64,000 bases of DNA from JAABSP01 sp011390135 (GCA_011390135.1 JAABSZ010000003.1:1-64000), one strand, 5' to 3'; counted from the first letter of the stretch, positions 8,220 to 15,943 are shown. The notes: generated by a model not told the origin, from the sequence alone. Numbers and translations: made by a program.

Positions 8220-9329
8220 TTATCCGGGGATCAGCCGCCCCTTGTTTCCCTCTTTCTCCTCGATCCCCTTGTGGATGACCATACTCTTTCCGATCCGCTT
8301 CCCATCTTTATAGACATCCGGATCATGCCGTCTTCGGCTTCCGCCTGTCGATCGAATCCTGCGATACCGATACTTCATATACGCCTTGAGCTGGGGATCA
8401 CCCACCAGCACCGGGGAGTATTCAATGGGATCTTTTGCCTCGAGCTGCTGATCCAGCTTGTCCATGAACCCATTGATGATCCCGATGGCAAAGTCGGTCT
8501 TCCGGTGGAGAGTAAGCCCCTTGTCCCGATTGTACCGCTCCCATTCCGCGTCGATGAAGCGGGAGACAAAATCATGGACATAGGCGGCCATCTCTACATT
8601 CTGCTGGGTCCCGCTGATCTCCATGACCCGGCCCCGTTTTCCTTTTTCCAGCACAAAGATCGGAACCCAGATCCCCTGCACGAAATAGTGGTTGATGAGC
8701 AGATTGGCCAGAAGGGACTCATCCTGGCGATGGCGCAGTCCGGGGCGGCCGATCCGGGTGGTGATGAAATCCCGGCGCTCTGTCCGGTTGAGCATATCCA
8801 GATTGTGCTTTGCAATGAGATCGTGAGCTTTTAGCATCGCGGCCTCGGCCTCATGGCGGTTGCTGCTCCGGGCCAGGGAGAGGAGTTTTTGAACCCGGCT
8901 CAGGATCTGATCGGCCGGGTCTTTGGGGCCCACAGACTGCTCCAGTCCCGGGAAGCGGCCAGCAGCCGCAGGGTCCGCTCGGAGCATATCGCAGGCCCTT
9001 CGGAAGGTCGGCCCGTGGGGAGTCTCGTCCGCGTCTCTTCCCAGCAAGTCGGCCAGTTGATGTGCCATCTCATGCAGCAGCACCTGCCGAACACTTTCCC
9101 AGGGGTGATGCAAAGCAAATTCCCGGCTGATGCAGATCTCCCCCCATTCTTTTGACCATTGGCCCACCCGCCGGGTCGTATCCGCCAGCCGAAAGATCGG
9201 CTTTTTCATCAATCTTCTCACTCCGGAATCGAGTACCCAGAGCCCCAGCTCCCATTCGCAGGAGAGCCCTTCCAGAATCCGCCGCTCCAGGGCGATCTGC
9301 ACCGATGCCGCATCCGTTCCTTTTTCCAT
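8220..9329 (-). CDS. SprT-like zinc metalloprotease domain fused to DUF2786
   Basis: About 369 residues. The N-terminal part has a SprT-type zinc site, VLLHEMAHQLADLLG followed by HGPTFRRACDML (HExxH plus a third His). The middle carries DUF2786 (DQILSRVQKLLSLARSSNRHEAEAAMLKAHDLIAKHNLD). The C-terminal ~170 residues (VMEISGTQQNVEMAAYVHDFV, then a basic tail) continue a domain usual for this family. I place the start at the ATG at 9329; the frame is open to a GTG at 9380. Upstream is a perfect 15-bp duplication (9336-9365) that contains a Shine-Dalgarno-like GGAGG in each copy. SprT proteins act in DNA-protein crosslink repair in eukaryotes, but the bacterial function is unknown. Confidence 0.75.
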   Translation of the reverse strand: MEKGTDAASVQIALERRILEGLSCEWELGLWVLDSGVRRLMKKPIFRLADTTRRVGQWSKEWGEICISREFALHHPWESVRQVLLHEMAHQLADLLGRDADETPHGPTFRRACDMLRADPAAAGRFPGLEQSVGPKDPADQILSRVQKLLSLARSSNRHEAEAAMLKAHDLIAKHNLDMLNRTERRDFITTRIGRPGLRHRQDESLLANLLINHYFVQGIWVPIFVLEKGKRGRVMEISGTQQNVEMAAYVHDFVSRFIDAEWERYNRDKGLTLHRKTDFAIGIINGFMDKLDQQLEAKDPIEYSPVLVGDPQLKAYMKYRYRRIRSTGGSRRRHDPDVYKDGKRIGKSMVIHKGIEEKEGNKGRLIPG

Positions 9330-9335
9330 TTTCCT

Positions 9336-9365
9336 TTTGATCCCCTCCTTTTTGATCCCCTCCTT
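9336..9365 (-). repeat. Tandem 15-bp duplication carrying a ribosome-binding-site core
   Basis: Two perfect head-to-tail copies of tttgatcccctcctt on the plus strand; on the minus strand each reads aaggaggggatcaaa. They lie just upstream of the SprT-DUF2786 start, giving two GGAGG cores. Confidence 0.7.
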
Positions 9366-9427
9366 ATTGTTCCTCTTCACTATTGGATCTCCGAGCCTCT
9401 TTTATCAGAAATCGAAATCGATTGCCA

Positions 9428-9460
9428 GTTCGAAACCCGTTCGAAACCGGTTCGAAAAAA
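9428..9460. promoter_or_regulatory. Three 11-bp iterons (gttcgaaaccc) in a divergent intergenic region
   Basis: Three directly repeated 11-bp units, gttcgaaaccc, gttcgaaaccg and gttcgaaaaaa, each centred on the palindrome ttcgaa. They sit between the divergent SprT-DUF2786 gene and the zinc-ribbon gene. The spacing of about one helical turn suits a protein binding array, but no cognate regulator is visible. Confidence 0.4.
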
Positions 9461-9590
9461 AGGAATCGATGTCGGATACGATAAGATCATTAATATTATA
9501 CAATCAGATACTTACCTGCTTTTCCTTGACCTCGGCAGAAAAGATGCGTTACTCTGTTATAAGAGAAAAATAAAAAAAGGAGGTATAGCA

Positions 9591-9797
9591 ATGGTTGAAA
9601 AATGCACGCGGTGCGGATGCACAAAGATCGAAAAGGGCAAACTTCAAGCCACAGGCCGGGTCCACTTCTATCCCGAAGATGCCAAATTTCTCAAGGCAAA
9701 GACCACACCGGTTTCAGTGCGCGGCTTTATGTGCGTGGACTGCGGGAACATCGAACTGTTTGGGGATCAGAAAAAAGTGGACGAGCTGACCTCATAG
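9591..9797 (+). CDS. Small zinc-ribbon protein
   Basis: A 68-residue protein with two Cys pairs, CTRCGC at residues 5-10 and CVDCGN at 48-53, the pattern of a treble-clef or zinc-ribbon fold. AAAGGAGGT is ideally placed before the ATG at 9591, so translation is strong and the start is clear; longer frames upstream run through the intergenic region. A strong hairpin (9826-9859) follows the gene. Such stand-alone zinc ribbons may bind nucleic acid or protein; no specific role can be assigned. Three 11-bp iterons lie 130-160 bp upstream. Confidence 0.8.
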   Translation: MVEKCTRCGCTKIEKGKLQATGRVHFYPEDAKFLKAKTTPVSVRGFMCVDCGNIELFGDQKKVDELTS

Positions 9798-9825
9798 CTC
9801 CACCTTCGATCCGGCAACATCCCGA

Positions 9826-9859
9826 TCCCGGCAGATCCATATTTCCCATCCTGCCGGGA
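9826..9859 (+). terminator. Strong hairpin after the zinc-ribbon gene
   Basis: Perfect 9-bp arms (tcccggcag / ctgccggga) separated by 16 nt. There is no good U-run behind it, so it may be a weak terminator or an RNA-stabilising hairpin. Confidence 0.45.
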
Positions 9860-9951
9860 CATCCTTTAAATATATCCTTCAAATACATCCTTCTGCAGAT
9901 CTGAATACATACTCTCCCCTATTCTTTCCTCCTCATCCTCGGGCGTAAAAT

Positions 9952-9986
9952 GGGTTGTGGAGTGAACGTATTCACGCATTCAACCC
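9952..9986 (+). promoter_or_regulatory. Nested inverted repeat upstream of the sulfur operon (candidate operator)
   Basis: Inner perfect arms GTGAA-cgta-TTCAC (9962-9975) lie inside outer arms GGGTTG (9952-9957) and CAACCC (9981-9986), almost symmetric about the same centre. It ends 19 nt before the start codon at 10006. A dimeric or tetrameric repressor site, or an RNA hairpin in the leader, are both possible. Confidence 0.4.
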
Positions 9987-10005
9987 CTAAATCAGGAGGA
10001 GACCC

Positions 10006-11361
10006 ATGTTTCTGGAAATCATCCGATCCGAGGGACTGGCGCACCTGTCCTATCTCATCGGCGACGGCAACAGTGCCGCGGTGATCGATCCCCGCCGGGA
10101 TGTGGAGGTCTATATCGAGACCGCACACTGCAAGGGCGCGCAGATCAGACACATCTTCGAAACCCACCGGAACGAGGACTATGTCATCGGCTCCAAGGAT
10201 CTGGCAAGGCGAACCGGGGCCGAGATCTACCACGGCAAACAGCTCGATTTCAATTACGGCAACCCCGTCTCTGAGGGGGATACCTTTGAACTGGGGGGCA
10301 TGAAGCTCAAGATCCTGCACACGCCGGGTCATACGGATGAGAGCATATCGATCGCGCTCTACGACACCCAGTACGGCGACAAGCCGGTCGGGGTCTTCAC
10401 CGGCGATCTCCTCTTCATTGGCCAGGTGGGCCGCACCGACTTCTATCCGGACCGGGCCTGGGAAGTTGCCGGCCTCCAGTACGACAGCATCTTCAAAACA
10501 CTGCTGCCGTTAGGAGATCAGGTGATCCTCTACCCGGCCCACGGCGCGGGATCGGTCTGCGGCTCCGGCATGGCCTCCCGGGAATTTTCCACCCTGGGCT
10601 ATGAGCGGCAGTTCAATCCGGCCTTACAGCAGGACCGGGAAGGCTTCATCGAGAGCAAGGTGAGCCAGAAGCCGTACCAGCCCCCCTATTTCCGGATGAT
10701 GGAGAAGTACAACCAGGAGGGGCCCCCGCGCCTGGACATGCTGCCCCGGCCCAAGCCCTGTCTTCCGGGCGCGTTTGAAAAGCTCATTGAAAAGGGCGCG
10801 CAGGTACTGGATCTGAGAAGCCCCGAGGCCTTTTCCGGAGCCTATGTTCCAGACAGCTATGCCATGTCTTTGGGCATCCTGCCCGGATTTGCCGGATGGT
10901 TTCTCGACTACGAAAAAGATATCGCGCTGGTGGCCAATGACTGCAACGAGGTGGACAAGGCCGTGAAGCTCCTCATCCGGCTCGGATACGACCGGATTAT
11001 CGGCTATCTCGACGGCGGGATGGAGACCTGGGAGACCTCGGGCCGGGATTACGGGCAGATGCCGTCGGTCTATGCCGGAGATATCCGAAAGCTTCAGGAA
11101 AAGGGATATCTTCTGCTCGATGTCCGGGAGAAGGAGGAATGGGAATCGGGACACCTCAAGGACGCGCAGCACATCTATGTGGGAGAGCTTCCGGACAATC
11201 TGGATAAAGTGCCCCGAGATAAGCCCGTCATCACCTTCTGCGGCAGCGGAAGAAGAGCCATCATCGCAGCCTCCATCCTGAAGCAGAACGGCTATGACCA
11301 TGTGGAGAACTGCCTCGGCTCCATGGCCGCATGCCAGAAGTCCGGATGCCAGATCGTTTAG
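10006..11361 (+). CDS. Persulfide dioxygenase-rhodanese fusion (CstB-like)
   Basis: A 451-residue protein: MBL fold (about 1-240), an inactive rhodanese domain (about 255-350) and an active rhodanese domain (about 355-451). In the MBL part the usual HxHxDH reads HRNEDY (His54, Asp58), while TPGH (His109), FTGD (Asp134) and YPAHG (His179) are kept; ETHE1-type persulfide dioxygenases use a single iron bound by the equivalents of His54, His109 and Asp134, so activity is plausible. The first rhodanese lacks the loop cysteine at the expected place (VANDCNEV), the second has FCGSGRR (Cys412). This domain order matches staphylococcal CstB, which converts persulfides to thiosulfate. GGAGG precedes the ATG. 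Two YeeE/YedE genes follow. Confidence 0.8.
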   Translation: MFLEIIRSEGLAHLSYLIGDGNSAAVIDPRRDVEVYIETAHCKGAQIRHIFETHRNEDYVIGSKDLARRTGAEIYHGKQLDFNYGNPVSEGDTFELGGMKLKILHTPGHTDESISIALYDTQYGDKPVGVFTGDLLFIGQVGRTDFYPDRAWEVAGLQYDSIFKTLLPLGDQVILYPAHGAGSVCGSGMASREFSTLGYERQFNPALQQDREGFIESKVSQKPYQPPYFRMMEKYNQEGPPRLDMLPRPKPCLPGAFEKLIEKGAQVLDLRSPEAFSGAYVPDSYAMSLGILPGFAGWFLDYEKDIALVANDCNEVDKAVKLLIRLGYDRIIGYLDGGMETWETSGRDYGQMPSVYAGDIRKLQEKGYLLLDVREKEEWESGHLKDAQHIYVGELPDNLDKVPRDKPVITFCGSGRRAIIAASILKQNGYDHVENCLGSMAACQKSGCQIV

Positions 11362-11376
11362 ATAAAGGAGGATTTC

Positions 11377-12048
11377 ATGACAAAAACGGATTATGGCTTT
11401 CAGGGCCTTATGCTGATGCTTCTGATCGCAACCCTGCTGCTGCTTTGCGTCGATTTTCAAGCCGCATGGGCAGAGGTCGGAGAGAAGGCCGCGATCCATG
11501 AAGCAATGGGACCGGTGGAGACCGAAGGCAATCCCCTGACCCGAAAGCGCTGGTCCCCTTACACCACCGGGATCGCCATCGGTGTTCTGAGCTGGCTCGC
11601 GTTTCTGCTCATAGGCAAGGGGCTCGGCGTATCGAGTTCCTACGCCAAAACCAGCGGAATGGTGGAAAAGGCCGTAAAGGGAGAGAAGGTTTATGAGATC
11701 GAGTATTATCAGGAGAAAACTCCTAAGATCGACACCGGATGGATGCTCGTCTTCGGCATCATCATCGGCGCATTTCTGTCGGCAAGGCTCTCCGGCGACT
11801 TTCAACTGACCGCGATTCCTCCCCTCTGGAAAGAGATGTTCGGAGACAATGTGCTGATCCGGATCATCGTCGCGTTTATTGGAGGCATGGTACTGATCAT
11901 CGGCGCGAGATGGGCCCGGGGATGCACAAGCGGACATGGGATCACCGGAACCCTCCAGCTTGCCGTCAGCAGTTGGATGGCGCTTTTTGCCTTTTTTATC
12001 GGCGGAGTGATAACCGCCTATCTTCTCTATGCGGTCTCGGCTTTATAG
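11377..12048 (+). CDS. YeeE/YedE-family membrane protein, first copy (sulfur-compound transport)
   Basis: A 223-residue membrane protein with five or so hydrophobic segments and the family signature GARWARGCTSGHGITG (about residues 175-190), in which the cysteine is thought to relay thiosulfate in TsuA-type transporters. It has an amphipathic N-terminal hydrophobic stretch (LMLMLLIATLLLLCVDFQAAWA) and a 60-residue loop between the first helices. AAAGGAGG precedes the ATG, 15 bp after the CstB-like gene. With the next gene it forms a two-protein YeeE/YedE pair, a common split arrangement. Sulfur substrate is inferred from the neighbour; some YedE relatives have instead been linked to selenium use. 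Confidence 0.8.
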   Translation: MTKTDYGFQGLMLMLLIATLLLLCVDFQAAWAEVGEKAAIHEAMGPVETEGNPLTRKRWSPYTTGIAIGVLSWLAFLLIGKGLGVSSSYAKTSGMVEKAVKGEKVYEIEYYQEKTPKIDTGWMLVFGIIIGAFLSARLSGDFQLTAIPPLWKEMFGDNVLIRIIVAFIGGMVLIIGARWARGCTSGHGITGTLQLAVSSWMALFAFFIGGVITAYLLYAVSAL

Positions 12049-12086
12049 AAAAGGCTGCAGGCTGAAAAAGTATTCAGGAGAGAGAA

Positions 12087-12644
12087 ATGCTTGATAAACT
12101 GCACGAAAACAGACCGGCACAGCTCATCATCGGTCTTTTCATCGGAATCCTCTTCGGCTTCTTCCTGCAGAAGGGGCAGGTGACCAGATACGAAGCCATT
12201 GTTGGCCAGTTGCTGCTTATGGATTTTACGGTGTTGAAGGTGATGCTCACCGCGATTATCACCGGCATGATCGGGGTCTATTCCCTGCGGGGAGTGGGCC
12301 TTGTGGAACTCAAGATCAAGCCCGGCTCATGGGGCGCGACCGGCATCGGCGGGCTCATCTTCGGCGCGGGCATGGCTATTCTTGGTTACTGCCCCGGAAC
12401 CACCACCGGTGCTGTGGGGCAAGGATCATTGGACGCGCTTGCAGGCGGCATCACCGGGATGATCGTCGGCGGCATGGTCTATGCCCGGATCTACCCGAAG
12501 ATCAAGGACAACATCCTGCAAAAGGGCGACTTTGGAAAGCTGACCCTGCCGGAATGGTTCCACGCCACCATCCCCGAGGCCGTTGTGGGGGTTATCATGA
12601 TCGGCCTCACGGTATTTGCAGCCCTTGAAATGGCAGGACTATAA
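12087..12644 (+). CDS. YeeE/YedE-family membrane protein, second copy
   Basis: A 185-residue membrane protein with about five transmembrane helices. Its signature GYCPGTTTGAVGQGSLDALAGG (about residues 93-114) is the second type of cysteine motif found in paired YeeE/YedE proteins. It lies 38 bp after the first copy with GGAGAG upstream of the ATG, completing the sulfur operon. The two halves together probably form one transport unit for thiosulfate or a related sulfur species produced or consumed by the persulfide enzyme. Confidence 0.8.
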   Translation: MLDKLHENRPAQLIIGLFIGILFGFFLQKGQVTRYEAIVGQLLLMDFTVLKVMLTAIITGMIGVYSLRGVGLVELKIKPGSWGATGIGGLIFGAGMAILGYCPGTTTGAVGQGSLDALAGGITGMIVGGMVYARIYPKIKDNILQKGDFGKLTLPEWFHATIPEAVVGVIMIGLTVFAALEMAGL

Positions 12645-12672
12645 CAGACAAGAGTGAAGGAGGTTTTTAGGG

Positions 12673-12780
12673 GTGCCGGCCGACTTTCCCCTGCCCGGCA
12701 TCGCTCCGGAAGAGCAGGATGCCCTCTCCCGGAGCGCGGCCGCGATGCGCAAGGCCATTTACGAGCTGGGGGACATATAG
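12673..12780 (+). pseudogene. Short ORF resembling the C-terminus of malate/lactate dehydrogenase
   Basis: A 35-codon frame starting at a GTG that has AGGAGG nine bases upstream. Its product (PGIAPEEQDALSRSAAAMR then KAIYELGDI) resembles the last helix of malate or lactate dehydrogenases (pattern L-P-L-EE-ALL-SA-AVR-I-EL). The rest of such an enzyme is absent. It is either a remnant left by a deletion or a chance small gene at the end of the sulfur operon. Confidence 0.35.
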
Positions 12781-12792
12781 CCTTCGGAAAAT

Positions 12793-14043
12793 TTACAACA
12801 TCTCGATAACGCAGGCCATGGAGACCCCGCCGCCGCCGCAGAGGGTGGCCATCCCCAAGCTCTTGTTCCGCTTCTTCAGGGCGTGCATCAGCGTCACCAT
12901 GATCCTTGCGCCGGTGGCTCCCACCGGATGGCCCAGGCCGATGCCGGAGCCGTTGATGTTGGTGATCTCCCGCTTCAGACCCAGATCCCGTTCGCATCCG
13001 ATATACTGCGCGGCAAAGGCCTCGTTCACCTCCACCAGCTCGAAATCCCCGACCTTATAGCCGCTGTTCGCGGTCAGATTCCGCACCGCAGGCACCGGAG
13101 AGAGCCCCATGATAGAAGGATGGCACGCGCCACGGCTCGTGGCCCGGATTGCGGCAATGGGCGTCAACCCCAGCTCCTTTGCCTTGTCGGCCGACATGAT
13201 AACCATCGCAGCAGAGCCGTCATTGATACCGCTGGCATTTCCGGCCGTCACCTTTCCGATCTTGGGCACGAAGGCAGCCGGCAGCTTCGCAAGCTGCTCC
13301 AGAGTCAGGCCGGGCCGGAAATGCTCGTCCTTTTCAAATACGATCGCAGGCTTTTTCCGCCGGGGAACCTCCACCGGCACGATCTCTTCGGCAAAAGAGC
13401 CGTCATTGTTAGCCCGCTCGGCCTCGTTGTTGCTCCGCACCGCCACCTCATCCATCTCCTCCCGGCTGATGTCCATGTACTGCGCGATGAACTCCGCGGT
13501 GTGGCCCATGATGTAAGGCTTCCCCACGAACATGCTCAGGGGCGGCTGGGTCTCGTCCACGGGCCCATCCTCGGGATGGGGAATCACATGGGAGCCGCAG
13601 TGAAGGGCATGGATCATCGCATCCTTGAAAAGCCCATCCTGCAGCCGGCATCCCCACCGGGCCCCCGGAACCTCATAGGGCGCGCCCGACATGTGCTCGA
13701 CCCCGCCCGCGAGGATCACATCGGCCATTCCGGCCTGAATCATGGCCATGCCCGAGATCACGGCCTCCATACCCGAAATGCAGACCCGGTTGATGGTCGC
13801 GGCCGTCACCGAATCGGGAATCCCGGCAAGCAAGGCCCCCACCCGGGTGACATTCAGGGTGTCCGATGGCTCCAGACAGCAGCCGTATCGGATATCATCG
13901 ATGATCCCGGAATCGATGCCGGCCCTGCGCACCGCCTCTTTCATGGTGATGCCGGCAAGAGTTGCCGCATTCAAATCCTTCAACGTGCCGCCGAACGCGC
14001 CGATCGCGGTCCGGCAGGCCGAAACGATTACAACATCTTTCAT
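12793..14043 (-). CDS. Thiolase (acetyl-CoA C-acyltransferase)
   Basis: A 416-residue thiolase. The nucleophile lies in NRVCISGMEA (Cys88), the active-site asparagine/histidine region in VNEAFAAQ and GLGHPVGATGARI, and the second cysteine in LCGGGGVSM near residue 404. Degradative and biosynthetic thiolases cannot be separated here; the enzyme either cleaves 3-ketoacyl-CoA or condenses two acetyl-CoA. There is no beta-oxidation cluster around it. It is transcribed divergently from the photoactive yellow protein gene, with about 175 bp between the starts. Confidence 0.9.
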   Translation of the reverse strand: MKDVVIVSACRTAIGAFGGTLKDLNAATLAGITMKEAVRRAGIDSGIIDDIRYGCCLEPSDTLNVTRVGALLAGIPDSVTAATINRVCISGMEAVISGMAMIQAGMADVILAGGVEHMSGAPYEVPGARWGCRLQDGLFKDAMIHALHCGSHVIPHPEDGPVDETQPPLSMFVGKPYIMGHTAEFIAQYMDISREEMDEVAVRSNNEAERANNDGSFAEEIVPVEVPRRKKPAIVFEKDEHFRPGLTLEQLAKLPAAFVPKIGKVTAGNASGINDGSAAMVIMSADKAKELGLTPIAAIRATSRGACHPSIMGLSPVPAVRNLTANSGYKVGDFELVEVNEAFAAQYIGCERDLGLKREITNINGSGIGLGHPVGATGARIMVTLMHALKKRNKSLGMATLCGGGGVSMACVIEML

Positions 14044-14143
14044 TCCAAATCTCCTTTTGCCTATCGATTCTTCGATTCATTCAAAGGGTGACTCCTACGC
14101 TATCTCCGATGCACTGTCAAGTCCGGATCCTGCCTAATCCTGC

Positions 14144-14172
14144 TTGACATCGATCTGTTTTCGGGATATGCC
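14144..14172 (+). promoter_or_regulatory. Candidate promoter of the pyp operon
   Basis: A perfect -35 box TTGACA at 14144-14149 with a poor -10 (tatgcc) 17 bp downstream. A richer AT stretch (tattat, 14182-14187) lies closer to the gene but has no matching -35. The assignment is tentative. Confidence 0.35.
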
Positions 14173-14218
14173 CTTTTCAGTTATTATAGCGGAATTACCC
14201 CTATCCCGGGAGGAAAAA

Positions 14219-14608
14219 ATGGACAAGCTCAACATCGTATCCTTTGGCGCAGAAGACATCGAAAACGTGCTGGCAAAGATGGATCAGAAAAACCTGGATG
14301 GACTCCCCTTCGGTGCGATCCAGCTCGACGGTTCGGGAAAGATCCTCTCCTACAACGCCACCGAGGGCGTCATCACGGGCCGAAAGCCTGAAGAGGTGAT
14401 CGGCAAAAACTTCTTCGACGAGATCGCGCCCTGCACCAAGCGGCCCGAGTTCTACGGCGTCTTCAAAGAGGGGGTGAAGCAGGGAAAGCTCAACACCATG
14501 TTCGAATACGTCTTCGACTACAAGATGAAGGCCACCAAGGTGAAGGTCCACATGAAAAAGGCTTTGGTGGGAGACAGCTACTGGATCATCGTCAAACGGC
14601 TGCTCTGA
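14219..14608 (+). CDS. pyp: Photoactive yellow protein
   Basis: A 129-residue blue-light receptor of the PYP/PAS type, co-linear with Halorhodospira halophila PYP (as remembered) with an offset of +3. All residues that define the chromophore pocket are present: Cys72 (Cys69, the p-coumaroyl thioester, in EIAPCT), Tyr45 (Tyr42), Glu49 (Glu46), Thr53 (Thr50), Arg55 (Arg52), Tyr97 (Tyr94) and Met103 (Met100). Stretches such as FGAIQLDG, GKNFFDEIAPC, EFYG, KFVKVHMKK-like TKVKVHMKKAL and GDSYW are near-identical. GGGAGG precedes the ATG. The next gene, 5 bp on, encodes the ligase that activates p-coumarate. No output domain is attached, so it must signal to a partner not evident here. Confidence 0.95.
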   Translation: MDKLNIVSFGAEDIENVLAKMDQKNLDGLPFGAIQLDGSGKILSYNATEGVITGRKPEEVIGKNFFDEIAPCTKRPEFYGVFKEGVKQGKLNTMFEYVFDYKMKATKVKVHMKKALVGDSYWIIVKRLL

Positions 14609-14613
14609 GATCT

Positions 14614-15774
14614 GTGGAAGAAATCGAACTCCCCCCATCGACTATCCTTCGGACCCTTGCGGACCTAACCCATCAGCTCCTGAGCGGTGGCCGAGGGGGG
14701 AACGAAGAACTACCGCCGCCCTGGGAATGGGACGAAAAGACTCCGGTGGGCAAAGGCGGGCTCGAAGCCGATTCCATCGAGCGGCTCACACTTTGCGCCG
14801 GCATCAACCGGATGTACCACCTCCACGAGGCCGGCATCGAGGATTATCTTCTCCGGGCAAAGAGCATCGGAGAGTGGGCTGAGATCGTCGAAGAAGGCCG
14901 AAAGCGCAATTCCAAAGCCATCACCTTCACCACATCGGGGACCACAGGAGAGCCAAAGCCCTGCGCCCACTCATGGGCAGGACTTCTCCAGGAGATCGAT
15001 TTTCTCCAAACCCTCTTTCCCCATGCCCGGCGGATCATCCGCACCCTCCCCTGCCATCACATCTACGGCTTTCTCTTCACGGTCCTTCTGCCGCTTCAGA
15101 TGAAGATCCCGGTCACAGATCTCCGGGGAAGAAGTTTTTCCGGTTTGGCTTCAGGCGATCTCATCGTCTCCTTTCCCCTCTACTGGCGCTATCTTGTCGA
15201 TTCAGGAATTCCCTTTCCCAAAGAGGTTTTCGGCGTCACCTCCACAGCCCCCTGCCCCGAAGAGCTTCCCGAGCAGTTGAAATCCCAAAACCTTCAGAGA
15301 CTCACCCAGATATACGGATCATCCGAAACCGGCGGCATCGGTCATCGAACCGAACCCGAATCCCCGTTCCAACTTTTCCCCCACTGGAAAAAAGCCGGGG
15401 AGGAAAAGCTGCTGCGAACACTTCATGACCCAAAAAAAGAAGAGCCGGTCACACTTCAGGACCGGCTCAACTGGATGGCAGAGGATCGGTTTCTGGTTCT
15501 GGGAAGGCGGGACTGCTGCATTCAGGTTGGGGGCATCAATGTTTCCCCAGAAGCCGTTGCAGAAAAGATCTGTGGGCATCCCCTGGTGGAAAGCTGCTCG
15601 GTCTGGCCCGGCAGCCAGAAGCCGGAACCCCGCGTTTCAGCAGAGATCATCTTACAAAAAGGCACCTTCCCCACACCGGAAGTCAAAAAAGCCCTCCGTC
15701 AATGGCTCCGGGAAAACCTCCCCCCTGCCCAGCGCCCGACGGACATCTCTTTCAAGCCTTCTTCCGAGTCCTGA
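14614..15774 (+). CDS. pcl: 4-coumarate:CoA ligase-like enzyme of the PYP cluster
   Basis: A 386-residue adenylate-forming enzyme, short for the family but of the size I recall for the PYP-associated ligase. AMP-binding motif FTTSGTTGEPKP (about 110-121), YGSSETGG (about 232-239), and the hinge and C-terminal motif LVLGRRDCCIQVGGINVSPE (about 294-313). It would form p-coumaroyl-CoA, which then acylates PYP Cys72. The start is GTG at 14614, only 5 bp after the pyp stop, with no strong ribosome binding site, so coupling to pyp is likely. Tyrosine ammonia lyase, the usual source of p-coumarate, is not in the window. Confidence 0.85.
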   Translation: MEEIELPPSTILRTLADLTHQLLSGGRGGNEELPPPWEWDEKTPVGKGGLEADSIERLTLCAGINRMYHLHEAGIEDYLLRAKSIGEWAEIVEEGRKRNSKAITFTTSGTTGEPKPCAHSWAGLLQEIDFLQTLFPHARRIIRTLPCHHIYGFLFTVLLPLQMKIPVTDLRGRSFSGLASGDLIVSFPLYWRYLVDSGIPFPKEVFGVTSTAPCPEELPEQLKSQNLQRLTQIYGSSETGGIGHRTEPESPFQLFPHWKKAGEEKLLRTLHDPKKEEPVTLQDRLNWMAEDRFLVLGRRDCCIQVGGINVSPEAVAEKICGHPLVESCSVWPGSQKPEPRVSAEIILQKGTFPTPEVKKALRQWLRENLPPAQRPTDISFKPSSES

Positions 15775-15943
15775 ACTCAGCCCAGCCCATCACCCCTTTC
15801 ATCATTTCCGTCTCCTGAACCCCAGCCCATGGCCCCTTACATCAATCCCGTTTCCTGAACCCCAGCCCATCGCCCCTTAAATCGATCCCGTTTCCTGAAC
15901 CCCACCCCATCGTCCTTTATGTCGTTTCCCTCTCCTGAACGTC
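15770..15943. repeat. 40-bp tandem repeat array, about 4-5 copies
   Basis: Imperfect units beginning cctgaac at 15770, 15814, 15854, 15894 and 15934; the last four are exactly 40 bp apart and share ccccagcccat and a variable centre. The first unit overlaps the stop codon of the ligase gene. No spacers of constant repeat type, so not CRISPR. Confidence 0.85.

Noticed and set aside
15770..15943. CRISPR array
   Set aside because: The 40-bp units are tandem without distinct spacers, and no cas gene is present.
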